This document shows positions 47,857 through 57,606 of a stretch of DNA of 64,000 nt, piece by piece. How positions within the stretch are numbered: position 1 is the first letter of the stretch; each line of letters opens with the position of its first letter. The notes beneath the pieces are model-generated. The model was not told where the DNA came from and ran no database searches. It was given only the letters and a program-made list of their open reading frames with translations. The DNA comes from Aeromicrobium sp. Root472D3 (GTDB lineage: Bacteria > Actinomycetota > Actinomycetes > Propionibacteriales > Nocardioidaceae), in NCBI RefSeq assembly GCF_001426485.1, contig NZ_LMET01000001.1:1061033-1125032 (forward strand). The letters are read 5' to 3'. A program made the translations under genes and the position numbers.

Positions 47857-49145
47857 GCGTGTTGGTGGTGGGCATGTCCCACAAGTCGGCCCCGATCGAC
47901 GTCCTCGAGCACGCCTCGCTCGACGTCGACGCCGCGGTCAAGCTCTCGCACCTCGCGCTCGAGACGCCGTTCGTCACCGAGTCGGTCGTCATCTCGACGT
48001 GCAACCGGGTCGAGATCTACGTCGAGGCCGAGCGGTTCCACGGTGCCGTCGAGGAGGTCTCGCGCCTGCTCGCCGATCTCTCGGGCCTCGACCGCGACGA
48101 GTTCGTGCGCCACGTCTACGTCCACTTCGACGAGGCGGCCGTCGCGCACCTGTTCGGCGTCGCCTCCGGCATGGACTCGATGATCCTCGGCGAGAGCCAG
48201 ATCCTCGGCCAGGTGCGCGAGGCGCTGCACTCCGCGCAGGCCGAGTCGACCGTCGGGTCGGCGCTCAACGCGCTGTTCCAGCAGGCCCTGCGCATCGGCA
48301 AGCGCGGCCACGCCGAGACGGGCATCGACCGCCTCGCGCCCTCGATCGTCACGGCCGGCCTCGACGCCGCGGGCGACGTCGTCGACGCCCCCGACACGCG
48401 CTTCCTCGTCGCGGGTGCCGGCACGATGGCGAGCCTCGCGGTCCGCACGCTGGTCGACCGCGGGGTCGACCCGCACCGCATCATGGTCTCCAACCGCACG
48501 TACCAGCGCGCCTACGCGCTGGTCGCGACGTTCGGCGTCAGCGCCGTCCGCTGGCAGGCCCTCGACGTCGAGCTGGCGGCCGCCGACGTCCTGATCAGCT
48601 GCACGGGCGCCAGCGGCGTCGTGTTCGACCGCGACCGCATCGCGAGCGCCGCCGGCGGACGTCCGATGTCGGTCATCGACCTCGCCCTGCCGCGCGACGT
48701 CGACCCGGACGTGCGCGACCTCGAGGGCATCGACCTGATCGACCTCGTCGTGCTGTCGCAGGCCGCGGCCAACGCCGAGCTCGCCGCCGACGTGCAGCAG
48801 GTGCAGTCAATCGTCGAGTCCGAGGTGCGCACGTTCCTGGCCGCCAAGGCCGCCTCGCACATCACGCCCACCGTCATCGCGCTGCGCACCATGGCGACCG
48901 ACATCGTGGCGGCCGAGCAGGCACGCATCGAGTCGCGCCTGCCCAACCTGACCGACGACGAGCGGGCCGACGTCCGCAAGGCGCTGCACCGCGTCGCCGA
49001 GAAGCTCATCCACGCGCCGACCGTGCGCGTCCAGCAGCTGATCGACGGGCCCGCCGACCTCACGTACGCCGACGCGCTGGCCGACCTGTTCGCGCTCGAC
49101 CAGAAGGCCGTCGACGCCGTCACGCGGGCCGGTGACACGGCATGA
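47853..49145 (+). CDS. hemA: glutamyl-tRNA reductase
   Basis: Reduces glutamyl-tRNA to glutamate-1-semialdehyde, the first step of tetrapyrrole synthesis. 430 residues: VVGMSHKSAPIDVLE at the start, the catalytic cysteine in VISTCNRVEIY, GESQILGQVREAL, an NADPH-binding domain (FLVAGAGTMASLAVRTL) and a C-terminal dimerisation helix. ATG overlaps the rex stop; the stop overlaps hemC (ATGA). Confidence 0.97.
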   Translation: MSVLVVGMSHKSAPIDVLEHASLDVDAAVKLSHLALETPFVTESVVISTCNRVEIYVEAERFHGAVEEVSRLLADLSGLDRDEFVRHVYVHFDEAAVAHLFGVASGMDSMILGESQILGQVREALHSAQAESTVGSALNALFQQALRIGKRGHAETGIDRLAPSIVTAGLDAAGDVVDAPDTRFLVAGAGTMASLAVRTLVDRGVDPHRIMVSNRTYQRAYALVATFGVSAVRWQALDVELAAADVLISCTGASGVVFDRDRIASAAGGRPMSVIDLALPRDVDPDVRDLEGIDLIDLVVLSQAAANAELAADVQQVQSIVESEVRTFLAAKAASHITPTVIALRTMATDIVAAEQARIESRLPNLTDDERADVRKALHRVAEKLIHAPTVRVQQLIDGPADLTYADALADLFALDQKAVDAVTRAGDTA

Positions 49146-50083
49146 CGTCCACGAACCGTCCGAGCCTGCGCCTCGGCACCCGCGCCAGCGCCCTCGCGCT
49201 GACCCAGTCGGGCATGATCGCCGACCGCCTGCGCGCCGAGTGCGACGTCGACGTCGAGCTCGTCACGATCTCGACCGAGGGAGACCGCAGCACCGCGCCG
49301 CTGGCCTCGATGGGCGGCCAGGGCGTGTTCGTCGCGGCGCTGCGCGAGGCGCTCGTGCGCGGCGACGTCGACTTCGCGGTCCACTCGCTCAAGGACCTGC
49401 CGACGACACCCGACCCGCGCCTCGTGCTGGCCGCGATCCCGCGTCGCGAGGACCCGCGCGACGTCCTGGTCGCCCGCGACGGGCTGACGCTCGGCGAGCT
49501 GCCCCACGGCTCGCGCGTCGGCACCGGCTCCCCGCGCCGCGAGGCCCAGCTCAACGCCCTCGGCCTCGGCGTCGACGTCGTCGCGATCCGCGGCAACGTC
49601 GGCACCCGCATCGGCCGGGTCGCCCCCGGCGACCTCGACGGCGTCCTGCTGGCCCACGCGGGCCTGCTGCGCCTCGGTCGCGCCGACGAGGCCACCGAGG
49701 TCATCGATCCCCTCCAGATGCTCCCCGCCCCCGGGCAGGGAGCCCTGGCCTGCGAGTGCCGCGTCGACGACGACGTGACCGCCCGCCTGCTCGAACGCCT
49801 CGACGACAGCGACACCCGTGCTGCCGTGACGGCCGAGCGAAGCCTCCTCGCCACCCTCGAGGCTGGTTGCAGTGCCCCGGTGGGAGCCCTGGCCGAGATC
49901 GCCGACGGCGATCACGGCGACGAGCTCTGGCTTCGTGCCGTGGTCGGAGACGTCTCCGGCTCGCCCACCATCCGACTGTCCGCGACCGGCCTGCCCTCCG
50001 AGGCCGCCGCGGTCGGTGAACGTCTTGCTGTCGAGATGCTCGCCGAAGGTGCCGACGCCCTCGTGGCCGCCGCCACCTCCTGA
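49142..50083 (+). CDS. hemC: porphobilinogen deaminase (hydroxymethylbilane synthase)
   Basis: Polymerises four porphobilinogens into hydroxymethylbilane. 313 residues: RLGTRASALALTQ start, FAVHSLKDLPT, RRDXQ-like SPRREAQLNAL, IRGNVGTRI, and the dipyrromethane cofactor cysteine C243 in EAGCSAPVGA. ATG overlaps the hemA stop in ATGA. hemD follows after 29 bases. Confidence 0.97.
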   Translation: MTSTNRPSLRLGTRASALALTQSGMIADRLRAECDVDVELVTISTEGDRSTAPLASMGGQGVFVAALREALVRGDVDFAVHSLKDLPTTPDPRLVLAAIPRREDPRDVLVARDGLTLGELPHGSRVGTGSPRREAQLNALGLGVDVVAIRGNVGTRIGRVAPGDLDGVLLAHAGLLRLGRADEATEVIDPLQMLPAPGQGALACECRVDDDVTARLLERLDDSDTRAAVTAERSLLATLEAGCSAPVGALAEIADGDHGDELWLRAVVGDVSGSPTIRLSATGLPSEAAAVGERLAVEMLAEGADALVAAATS

Positions 50084-50112
50084 CCCCCTGACAGACTCAG
50101 AAAAGGACCACA

Positions 50113-51750
50113 GTGACCATCACCACTGCGACTCGAGAAGCCGCGACACCCGACGCACCGTCCACGACGAGCGCACGCAAGGCCCCCCGCGGCCACGTGA
50201 GCTTCGTCGGCGCCGGACCGGGTGACGCGAGCCTCCTCACGGTGCGCGCGGCCGAGCTGCTCGCCCAGGCCGACGTCGTCATCACCGAGCTGCCCGAGCA
50301 GTCGGCGCTCGTGACCAACGGGGCCGAGATCGTCGACGGGGGCATCGGCGAGGACGGCGAGCCGCTGACCCACGCGGCCCGCGGACGCCTGGTCGTCAAG
50401 CACGCCAAGACCGGTGCCACGGTCGTGCGCCTCATCGCCGGCGACCCGTTCACCTACGCGACGGGACCCGAGGAGGCCGCGGCCTGCAGCAAGGCCGGCA
50501 TCGGCTTCGAGATCGTCCCCGGCGTCTCGTCGATCTCGGCGGTCCCGGCGTACGCCGGTGTGCCGCTGACCAACCGCACGCACCGCGAGTACTCCGTGGT
50601 CAGCGTCGGCGACTCGTCGGTCAACTGGGCCGACCACGCGACCGAGGACACCCTCGTGCTGCTGTCGGCCGTCGCCCGCATCGGCGAGGTCGCCAGCGGA
50701 CTGGTCGACGCGGGTCGCAAGCCCGACACCCCGGTCGCGATGACGCGGGTCGGCACGACGACCGAGCAGACCACGGTCGTCTCGACGCTGGCCGAGATCG
50801 CCGCCGACGCCAAGGCCGCCGGCATGACCGCGCCGGCCATCACGGTCGTCGGCGAGGTCGTCACGATGCGCGAGGCGCTGTCGTGGTTCGAGACCAAGCC
50901 GCTGTACGGCTGGCGCATCCTGGTGCCCCGCACCAAGGAGCAGTCCGCCGGCCTGGCCTCGCGCCTGCGCGGCTTCGGCGCGATCTCCGAGGAGGTCCCG
51001 ACGATCTCGGTCGAGCCGCCTCGCAACCCCCAGCAGATGGACAAGGCCGTGCGCGGTCTCGTCGAGGGGCGCTACGAGTGGATCGCGTTCACGAGCGTCA
51101 ACGCCGTCAAGGCCGTCCGCGAGAAGTTCGAGGAGTACGGCCTCGACGCGCGCGCGTTCTCGGGCCTGAAGATCGCCGCGGTCGGCGACAAGACCGCCGA
51201 GGCCATCGCGACGTGGGGCATCCGCGCCGACCTGATCCCGTCCGGCGAGCAGTCGGCCCGTGGCCTGCTCGACGACTGGCCGCCGTTCGACGAGCTGCTC
51301 GACCCCATCAACCGGGTGTTCCTGCCGCGCGCCGACATCGCGACCGAGACGCTCGTCGCCGGCCTGATCGACCTCGGTTGGGAGGTCGACGACGTCACGG
51401 CCTACCGGACCGTCCGGGCCGCCCCGCCGCCGGCGCCGACGCGTGAGGCGATCAAGACCGGCAAGTTCGACGCGGTCATGTTCACCTCGTCGTCCACGGT
51501 GCGCAACCTCGTCGGCATCGCCGGCAAGCCGCACACGTCGACGATCATCGCGTGCATCGGTCCCGCGACGGCCAAGACCGCCGAGGAGCACGGCCTGCGG
51601 GTCGACGTCGTCGCCGAGTCGCCGTCCGTCGAGGTGCTGGCCGATGCCCTGGCCGAGTTCGGTGCCGCGCGTCGCCTCGGCTTCGTCGAGGCCGGCGAGC
51701 CGGTCACGAAGCCGTCGCAGAAGCGGCCCTCGACCCGCCGCAAGGCGTAG
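50113..51750 (+). CDS. hemD: fused uroporphyrinogen-III C-methyltransferase / uroporphyrinogen-III synthase
   Basis: 545 residues. The N-terminal half (about 28-262) is SUMT-like: [32 protein letters not shown] and [18 protein letters not shown]. The C-terminal half (about 268-520) is uroporphyrinogen-III synthase, with [25 protein letters not shown] and [11 protein letters not shown]. This fusion is usual in actinobacteria. The methyltransferase half has IAGDP where CobA/CysG proteins usually have KGGDP, so its activity is less certain. GTG start with aaaagga upstream. Confidence 0.92.
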   Translation: MTITTATREAATPDAPSTTSARKAPRGHVSFVGAGPGDASLLTVRAAELLAQADVVITELPEQSALVTNGAEIVDGGIGEDGEPLTHAARGRLVVKHAKTGATVVRLIAGDPFTYATGPEEAAACSKAGIGFEIVPGVSSISAVPAYAGVPLTNRTHREYSVVSVGDSSVNWADHATEDTLVLLSAVARIGEVASGLVDAGRKPDTPVAMTRVGTTTEQTTVVSTLAEIAADAKAAGMTAPAITVVGEVVTMREALSWFETKPLYGWRILVPRTKEQSAGLASRLRGFGAISEEVPTISVEPPRNPQQMDKAVRGLVEGRYEWIAFTSVNAVKAVREKFEEYGLDARAFSGLKIAAVGDKTAEAIATWGIRADLIPSGEQSARGLLDDWPPFDELLDPINRVFLPRADIATETLVAGLIDLGWEVDDVTAYRTVRAAPPPAPTREAIKTGKFDAVMFTSSSTVRNLVGIAGKPHTSTIIACIGPATAKTAEEHGLRVDVVAESPSVEVLADALAEFGAARRLGFVEAGEPVTKPSQKRPSTRRKA

Positions 51751-51752
51751 GG

Positions 51753-52730
51753 GTGTCCTTTCCCGCCGACCGTCCTCGTCGCCTGCGCTCGTCGCCGGCG
51801 ATGAGGCGGCTGGTGGCCGAGACGCACGTCCAGCCGTCGCAGCTGGTCCTGCCGATGTTCGTGGCCGAGGGGCGCACCGAGGCGCGCCCGATCGCGAGCA
51901 TGCCGGGCGTCGTCCAGCACACGCGGGACACCGCGCGGCGGGCCTACGCCGAGGCCGCGGAGCTCGGCCTCGGCGGCGTCATGCTGTTCGGCCTGCCCGA
52001 GCACAAGGACGCGCAGGGGTCGGGTGCGCTCGACCCCGACGGCATCCTCAACGTCGCGCTGGCCGATGCGCGCGCCGAGGTCGGCGACGACCTGCTGGTC
52101 ATGGCCGACCTGTGCCTCGACGAGTTCACCGACCACGGCCACTGCGGCGTCCTCGACGCCCGGGGACGGGTCGACAACGACGCGACGGTCGAGATCTACG
52201 CGCAGATGGGTGTCGTGCAGGCCGAGGCCGGGGCGCACGTCGTCGGCCCCAGCGGCATGATGGACGGCCAGGTCGGCGCGATCCGTGCCGCGCTCGACGA
52301 CGCGGGGCACGACGAGACCGTGATCCTGGCGTATGCCGCCAAGTACTCCTCGGCGTTCTACGGCCCGTTCCGCGAGGCCGTCGACTCGTCGCTGCAGGGT
52401 GATCGCAAGACGTACCAGCAGGATCCGGCCAACGGCCGCGAGGCGATCCGCGAGACCCTGCTCGACATCGAGGAGGGCGCCGACATCGTCATGGTCAAGC
52501 CCGCGCTGTCGTACCTCGACCTGATCGCCGACGTGCGCGCCGCGGTCGACGTCCCCGTCGCTGCCTACAACATCTCGGGAGAGCTGGCGATGGTCGAGGC
52601 CGCCGCCGCGAACGGCTGGATCGACCGCGAGCGCGCGATCGACGAGATCATCGTGTCGATCCGGCGGGCCGGCGCCGACATCGTCCTGACGTACTGGGCG
52701 ACCGAGCTGGCGACCCGTCTGCGGCGCTGA
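51753..52730 (+). CDS. hemB: delta-aminolevulinic acid dehydratase (porphobilinogen synthase)
   Basis: Joins two 5-aminolevulinates into porphobilinogen. 325 residues with the two active lysines in [19 protein letters not shown] and [11 protein letters not shown]. The metal loop reads [14 protein letters not shown]: a C-x-D in place of the C-x-C of zinc enzymes suggests the magnesium-dependent type. GTG lies two bases after the hemD stop; ATG 51801 is a weaker alternative. A strong hairpin follows the stop. Confidence 0.95.
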   Translation: MSFPADRPRRLRSSPAMRRLVAETHVQPSQLVLPMFVAEGRTEARPIASMPGVVQHTRDTARRAYAEAAELGLGGVMLFGLPEHKDAQGSGALDPDGILNVALADARAEVGDDLLVMADLCLDEFTDHGHCGVLDARGRVDNDATVEIYAQMGVVQAEAGAHVVGPSGMMDGQVGAIRAALDDAGHDETVILAYAAKYSSAFYGPFREAVDSSLQGDRKTYQQDPANGREAIRETLLDIEEGADIVMVKPALSYLDLIADVRAAVDVPVAAYNISGELAMVEAAAANGWIDRERAIDEIIVSIRRAGADIVLTYWATELATRLRR

Positions 52731-52752
52731 CGCGCACGCACGTCGCTGACGG

Positions 52753-52794
52753 ACGACGAGGGCCCCGGTTCGGCAGAACCGGGGCCCTCGTCGT
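52753..52794. terminator. strong convergent terminator after hemB
   Basis: An 18-pair perfect stem (acgacgagggccccggtt, then loop cggcag and the complementary arm to 52794) lies 22 bases after hemB and 15 bases before the end of the opposing transglycosylase gene. It probably stops both transcripts. Confidence 0.88.
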
Positions 52795-52809
52795 GGTGGT
52801 CGGAATCCA

Positions 52810-54033
52810 TCAGTGCGTCAGGTCGTAGACGCAGGCGTCGTACTTGTCCTTCGGGAGGCCCAGCGGGTACTGCAGGCCGCACCGGAGCGTCGCCTCGGTC
52901 ATGGACAGCAGGTCGGTGACGGGCTCGACGACCGGCGCGAGCGGCGTGTCCTTGACCCCGTCCTGGACGCCTCCACCGAGGGTGCCGGGCGTCTTGGTCG
53001 GCGACGGCGACGGGGTGGACGAGCCGCCGCCGGAGCCGCCACCGTCGCCACCGGACGAGGGCGTGCTGCCGCCGCCGCCCGACCCGGTGCCGCCGGTGGG
53101 GCCGGCCGAGGGCGTCTTCGAGCCCTTCGAGGTGCCGCCGCCCGACGACTTCTTGTCGGCCGACCGCTGGGTCTTGGCCGCCTTGGCGCGCTGTGCGGGC
53201 GTCAGGGTCTGGTCGTTGGCCGACGACGTCAGGATCGGCGAGGTCGAGATGCCGTCGGGTGACTTGGTGAAGTCGCCCTGCGCGTAGGCGGCGGCGATCT
53301 TCAGCACCAGGTCGACGTACGCGTCGGAGTTGTTGTAGCGCTTGACCGCCGCGGCGGCGTCGGCGGGATCGGAGAGGTCTCCCTCGCCGGCGCACAGGTA
53401 GATGCCGGCCGAGGTGGCCGCGTCGGTGATGCTCTGCGGGTTCTTGCTGCCGTCGTTGTCGGCGTCGACGCCGACCGACTGCCACGTGCCGGGGATGAAC
53501 TGCATCGGGCCGACCGCCAGGTCGAGCACCGCGTTCTTGTCGAGCGCGCCGCTGTCGGTGTCGCCGATGCGCGCCCGGCCGTCCTTGCCGTCGAGCGGCA
53601 CGCCGTAGATGCCGGGCTGGGCGATGCCCTTGGTGTCGAGCGAGTTGCCGTTGGTGCGGCCGTGGTTGGACTCGACGCGGCCGATCGCGGCGACCAGCGT
53701 CCACGACAGGTTGCAGGCCTTGTCGGCCTTGCCGAGCAGCGTCTCGGCGCGGCGGTAGGCCGCCAGGGCCGAGGACGGGATGCCGTTGGTCGACAGCGTC
53801 GCGACGGTGCCCGCGGCACCCGCCTTCTGGTCGACACCGCCCGGCGCCTGCTGCACGCTGGCGGGCTGCTCGAACGCCGTGGCCGGGACGTCGGGGATCT
53901 CGGCCGCCGAGACGTCGTCGGACGCCGTGGCCAGGCCCGAGTTGCCGAGCGCGGCCCCCCACGCGCCGACCAGCACGGCCATCGGCACCAGGGCGCCGGC
54001 CTTCTGCCAGCGCGTCAGCTTACGAGCCCCCAT
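52810..54033 (-). CDS. secreted lytic transglycosylase
   Basis: 407 residues: an N-terminal membrane anchor or signal segment (about 10-30), an SLT-type domain (about 88-265) with the catalytic glutamate in [11 protein letters not shown] and the [11 protein letters not shown] motif, then a Ser/Gly/Pro/Thr linker and a short C-terminal segment with two cysteines ([16 protein letters not shown]). It cleaves peptidoglycan between MurNAc and GlcNAc. gggaggg precedes the ATG. A GTAAC-type motif overlaps its probable -10. Confidence 0.9.
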   Translation of the reverse strand: MGARKLTRWQKAGALVPMAVLVGAWGAALGNSGLATASDDVSAAEIPDVPATAFEQPASVQQAPGGVDQKAGAAGTVATLSTNGIPSSALAAYRRAETLLGKADKACNLSWTLVAAIGRVESNHGRTNGNSLDTKGIAQPGIYGVPLDGKDGRARIGDTDSGALDKNAVLDLAVGPMQFIPGTWQSVGVDADNDGSKNPQSITDAATSAGIYLCAGEGDLSDPADAAAAVKRYNNSDAYVDLVLKIAAAYAQGDFTKSPDGISTSPILTSSANDQTLTPAQRAKAAKTQRSADKKSSGGGTSKGSKTPSAGPTGGTGSGGGGSTPSSGGDGGGSGGGSSTPSPSPTKTPGTLGGGVQDGVKDTPLAPVVEPVTDLLSMTEATLRCGLQYPLGLPKDKYDACVYDLTH

Positions 54034-54070
54034 GTCACACCCTCCCAGATCGACACCGCGTTCGTGCCAG

Positions 54071-54164
54071 ACAGTAAACCGATGTTACCGGAGGCCGGGG
54101 CGGCCTGCCAGTCCGGTCGTGGCGCAGAACACATCGTCAACGACGCGCACCCCGCGAAGGTTAC
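54071..54164 (-). promoter_or_regulatory. transglycosylase promoter with possible MtrA-like motifs
   Basis: On the minus strand, TACTGT (54076-54071) is a likely -10, overlapped by GTAACatcgGTTTAC (54088-54074); a further GTAACC lies at 54164-54159. GTAAC repeats are the kind of motif bound by MtrA, which controls cell-wall hydrolases in other actinobacteria. The match to the direct-repeat consensus is imperfect. For hemL, GACAAT at 54206-54211 lies six bases before the GTG. No riboswitch was recognised in 54034-54217. Confidence 0.35.
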
Positions 54165-54217
54165 GCCGGTCCGACGCCGCCGTCGCGGCCATTTCGCCTG
54201 CGCGAGACAATGGTGGG

Positions 54218-55534
54218 GTGACTCCCTCTCCTGCCTCGCAGCACCTGTTCGAGCGCGCCCAAGCAGTCTCGCCGGGCGGCGTCAACTCGCCGGTCCGGGC
54301 CTTCCGCGCCGTCGGCGGCACCCCGATCTTCATGGCGTCCGGCGAGGGCGCCTGGCTCACCGACGTCGACGGTCGGCGGTACGTCGACCTGGTCGGCTCG
54401 TGGGGACCCATGCTGCTGGGCCACGCGCACCCCGAGGTCATCGCGGCGGTCGGTGCGGCCGCCGCGCGCGGGACGTCGTTCGGCACGCCGAGCGAGCCCG
54501 AGGTGCTGCTCGCCGAGGAGATCGTGGCACGGACGTCGGCCGAGATGGTGCGCATGGTCTCGTCGGGCACCGAGGCGACGATGTCGGCGATCCGTCTGGC
54601 CCGCGGGTTCACGGGTCGCGACAAGATCGTCAAGTTCGCGGGCTGCTACCACGGTCACGTCGACGCCCTGCTGGCCGAGGCCGGCTCGGGCGTCGTGACG
54701 CTCGGCCTGCCCGAGACGCCCGGCGTGCCCGCGCACGTCACGGCCGACACGATCGTGCTGCCCTACAACGACCGCTCCGCGGTCGAGGCGGCCTTCGCCG
54801 AGCACGGCGACGCCATCGCGTGCCTCATCACCGAGGCGGCGGCGGGCAACATGGGCGTCGTCCCGCCCGAGCCCGGCTTCAACGAGTTCCTGTCGCAGGT
54901 CACCGCCCGCCACGGGGCGCTGTTCATCAGCGACGAGGTCATGACCGGCTTCCGCGTGACCCGGTCGGGCCACTGGGGCCTCGACGGGCAGCGCGAGGGC
55001 TGGGCGCCCGACCTCGTGACGTACGGCAAGGTCATGGGCGGCGGCTTCCCGGCCGCCGCGTTCGGCGGTCGCCGCGACGTCATGGAGCAGCTCGCGCCGT
55101 CGGGCCCCGTCTACCAGGCGGGCACGCTGTCGGGCAACCCCATCGCCACGACCGCGGGCCTGACGACGCTGCGCCTGGCCGACGCCGACGCGTACGCGCG
55201 GCTCGACGACGCCTCACGGCAGCTGCAGCGCCTCGTCACCGACGCGCTGACGTCCGCGGGCGTCGCCCACACCCTGCAGAACGCCGGCAACATGTTCAGC
55301 GTCTTCTGGGGCGTCGACGCCCCCGTGACCGACTTCGCGGGCGCGCAGGCGCAGGAGGCCTGGCGGTACAAGCCGTTCTTCCACGCGATGCTCGACGCCG
55401 GCGTGTACCTGCCGCCGAGCGCCTTCGAGTGCTGGTTCGTCTCGGCGGCCCACGGCGAGGAGGCACTCACTAGGATCGCGGAGGCGCTGCCCGCCGCCGC
55501 GCAGGCCGCCGCCCGCGCCACCGCTGCGACCTGA
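54218..55534 (+). CDS. hemL: glutamate-1-semialdehyde 2,1-aminomutase
   Basis: Makes 5-aminolevulinate from glutamate-1-semialdehyde. 438 residues of the class III aminotransferase fold, with [11 protein letters not shown] at the N-terminus, [26 protein letters not shown] and the PLP lysine K271 in [21 protein letters not shown] start with a GACAAT box six bases upstream. It completes the C5 pathway whose other genes lie just upstream. Confidence 0.96.
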   Translation: MTPSPASQHLFERAQAVSPGGVNSPVRAFRAVGGTPIFMASGEGAWLTDVDGRRYVDLVGSWGPMLLGHAHPEVIAAVGAAAARGTSFGTPSEPEVLLAEEIVARTSAEMVRMVSSGTEATMSAIRLARGFTGRDKIVKFAGCYHGHVDALLAEAGSGVVTLGLPETPGVPAHVTADTIVLPYNDRSAVEAAFAEHGDAIACLITEAAAGNMGVVPPEPGFNEFLSQVTARHGALFISDEVMTGFRVTRSGHWGLDGQREGWAPDLVTYGKVMGGGFPAAAFGGRRDVMEQLAPSGPVYQAGTLSGNPIATTAGLTTLRLADADAYARLDDASRQLQRLVTDALTSAGVAHTLQNAGNMFSVFWGVDAPVTDFAGAQAQEAWRYKPFFHAMLDAGVYLPPSAFECWFVSAAHGEEALTRIAEALPAAAQAAARATAAT

Positions 55535-55601
55535 GCCGGCGCCCCCCGTCGAGAAGCACCCCCGTCCGAGAAGCTCGTCCCGTCCAGCAGAAGAGGACCC
55601 C

Positions 55602-56252
55602 ATGTCCGAACGTACGATCGTGCACCTGATGCGCCACGGCGAGGTGCACAACCCCGAGGGCGTCCTCTACGGACGACTTCCCGAGTTCGTCCTGTCCGAC
55701 CTCGGCCACCAGATGGCGGCCCGGGCGGCGGAGTTCCTGTCGAAGAACGAGATCGTGCACATGGTCGCGTCGCCGCTCGAGCGCGCGCAGCAGACCGCCG
55801 CCCCGCTCTCGCAGCTGCTCGAGGTGCCGATCGTGACGGATGAGCGGGTCATCGAAGCCGACAACCTCTTCGAGGGCAAGACCGTCGGCGTCGGCAACGG
55901 CGCGTTCAGCAACCCCTCCAACTGGTGGATGCTGCGCAACCCGTTCCGGCCCTCGTGGGGCGAGCCCTACACGGAGATCGCGGCCCGCATGCAGTCGGCC
56001 GTCCAGGACGCGCGCGAGGCCGCCCGCGGCCACGAGGCCGTCATCGTCTCGCACCAGCTGCCGGTCTGGATCGCGCGCCGCGCCTTCGAGCGCAAGACGT
56101 TCGTCCACGACCCGCGCAAGCGCCAGTGCACGCTCGCGAGCCTGACGAGCCTGTACTTCGACGGCGACGAGTTCATCGGCGTCACCTACAGCGAGCCCGC
56201 CCGCGACCTGCTGCCCGAGCCGCTGCGCGGCAAGGTCGTCGGCGGAGCCTGA
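55602..56252 (+). CDS. histidine phosphatase family protein
   Basis: 216 residues with the phosphoglycerate mutase-type catalytic motif LMRHGEVHN at residues 9-17 and the second histidine in VIVSHQLPVW. Substrate unknown. It lacks the phosphoglycerate mutase insert pattern, so a phosphatase role is likelier. agaagagg precedes the ATG. It starts the cytochrome c maturation cluster, a common arrangement after hemL. Confidence 0.9.
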   Translation: MSERTIVHLMRHGEVHNPEGVLYGRLPEFVLSDLGHQMAARAAEFLSKNEIVHMVASPLERAQQTAAPLSQLLEVPIVTDERVIEADNLFEGKTVGVGNGAFSNPSNWWMLRNPFRPSWGEPYTEIAARMQSAVQDAREAARGHEAVIVSHQLPVWIARRAFERKTFVHDPRKRQCTLASLTSLYFDGDEFIGVTYSEPARDLLPEPLRGKVVGGA

Positions 56253-56253
56253 C

Positions 56254-56847
56254 GTGGCGACGCGCCGGGGAGCCCGCGCCCTCGCGGCCGTCGCGACCGT
56301 CCTGGTCGTGACGACGCTGTCGGCGTGCAGCGGGGCCGGCAACCGCGGCACCACGACGGGCTTCGTGTCCGGCGACGGCTCCGAGGCGATCACGACGGTC
56401 GACGCCGCCGACCGCGAGAAGGCGCCGGTGCTCGAGGGCGAGGGGCTCGACGGGCGTCCGCTCTCGACCGCCGACTTCGCCGGCAAGACGATCGTCGTCA
56501 ACCTGTGGGGCCCGTGGTGCCCGCCGTGCCGCGCCGAGGCCCCCGCGCTCGACGAGGTGGCCCAGGAGTACGCGAGCAAGGACGTCCAGTTCGTCGGCAT
56601 CCTGACCCGCACCAAGGACCCGACCAGCGCGATCGCGTTCAACCGCAACAAGGGCATCACCTACCCGAGCTTCGCCGACCAGGGCGGCAAGCTCGAGCTG
56701 GGCTTCAACGACAGCCTCCCGACCCTCGCGATCCCCACCACGTGGATCATCGACTCCGAGGGACGGGTCGCGGCCCGGGTCATCGACAAGATCTCGGCGT
56801 CGACGTTGGCGAACCTGATCGACGACGTCCAGAAGAGCACCGCGTGA
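56254..56847 (+). CDS. TlpA/ResA-like thiol-disulfide lipoprotein
   Basis: 197 residues with a lipoprotein signal (cleavage before Cys in LSAC, about residue 25) and a thioredoxin-like domain with the redox motif GPWCPPCRAE and a cis-proline region (LAIPTTWIID). It likely reduces the heme-binding cysteines of apocytochrome c outside the membrane, taking electrons from CcdA. GTG start one base after the phosphatase stop; overlaps ccdA by GTGA. Confidence 0.92.
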   Translation: MATRRGARALAAVATVLVVTTLSACSGAGNRGTTTGFVSGDGSEAITTVDAADREKAPVLEGEGLDGRPLSTADFAGKTIVVNLWGPWCPPCRAEAPALDEVAQEYASKDVQFVGILTRTKDPTSAIAFNRNKGITYPSFADQGGKLELGFNDSLPTLAIPTTWIIDSEGRVAARVIDKISASTLANLIDDVQKSTA

Positions 56848-57596
56848 CCGACTGGTTCAGGGAGACGGCGCTGTCGGGCAACCTGCTCCTCGCCGTCCCC
56901 GTGGCAGCGGTCGCCGGACTGCTGTCGTTCTTCTCGCCGTGCGTGCTCCCGCTGCTGCCCGGCTACCTGTCGTACATCTCGGGCGTCGCCGCGCAGGACC
57001 TCGAGACGGCCCGCCGCGGCCGCCTCCTGGCCGGCGCGGTGCTGTTCGTCGCGGGCTTCAGCGCCGTGTTCGTGCTGGGTGGCGCACTGTTCGGCTCGAT
57101 CGGGCTCAGGCTCGCCGAGCACCAGGACACGCTGACGCTCGTCACGGGCGTCCTCGTGATCCTGATGGGCCTGGCCTTCATCGGCCTCGTGCCGCTGATG
57201 CAGCGTGACGTCCGGGTGCACGCGGTCCCCGCGGTCGGCCTCGCGATGGCGCCGGTGCTCGGCGTCTTCTTCGGCCTCGGGTGGACGCCGTGCATCGGCC
57301 CGACGCTCAGCGCCGTCCTGGCGCTCTCGATGGCGACCGACGACGCGTCGGCGTCGCGCGGCGCCTTCCTGACGCTGTTCTACTGCCTCGGTCTCGGCAT
57401 CCCCTTCGTGCTGGCCGCGCTGGGGTTCGGCCGGTTCATGCACGCCGTCTCGTGGTTCCGCCGCCACCAGCGCGCCGTGTCGGTCGTCGGGGGAGTCCTG
57501 TTGATCGCGGTCGGCATCATGCTCGTGACGGGTCTGTGGACCGACCTCGTCAGCGACATGCAGACCTGGGTGAACGGATTCGAGGCACCGATATGA
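56844..57596 (+). CDS. ccdA: cytochrome c biogenesis protein CcdA
   Basis: 250 residues, six membrane segments. The two membrane cysteines that carry reducing power across the membrane are in FFSPCVLPLLPGYLSY and GWTPCIGPTLSAV. It passes electrons from cytosolic thioredoxin to the TlpA-like lipoprotein encoded just upstream. GTG start in a GTGA overlap. resB follows 10 bases later. Confidence 0.93.
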   Translation: MTDWFRETALSGNLLLAVPVAAVAGLLSFFSPCVLPLLPGYLSYISGVAAQDLETARRGRLLAGAVLFVAGFSAVFVLGGALFGSIGLRLAEHQDTLTLVTGVLVILMGLAFIGLVPLMQRDVRVHAVPAVGLAMAPVLGVFFGLGWTPCIGPTLSAVLALSMATDDASASRGAFLTLFYCLGLGIPFVLAALGFGRFMHAVSWFRRHQRAVSVVGGVLLIAVGIMLVTGLWTDLVSDMQTWVNGFEAPI

Positions 57597-57606
57597 GTGA
57601 GGCCGC

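Noticed and set aside
54034..54217. c-di-AMP (ydaO-type) riboswitch before the transglycosylase gene
   Set aside because: Such riboswitches often precede actinobacterial cell-wall hydrolase genes, and DisA is encoded in the window, but the conserved GGGGTGAAT and CAGCTAACC segments are not present on the minus strand here.
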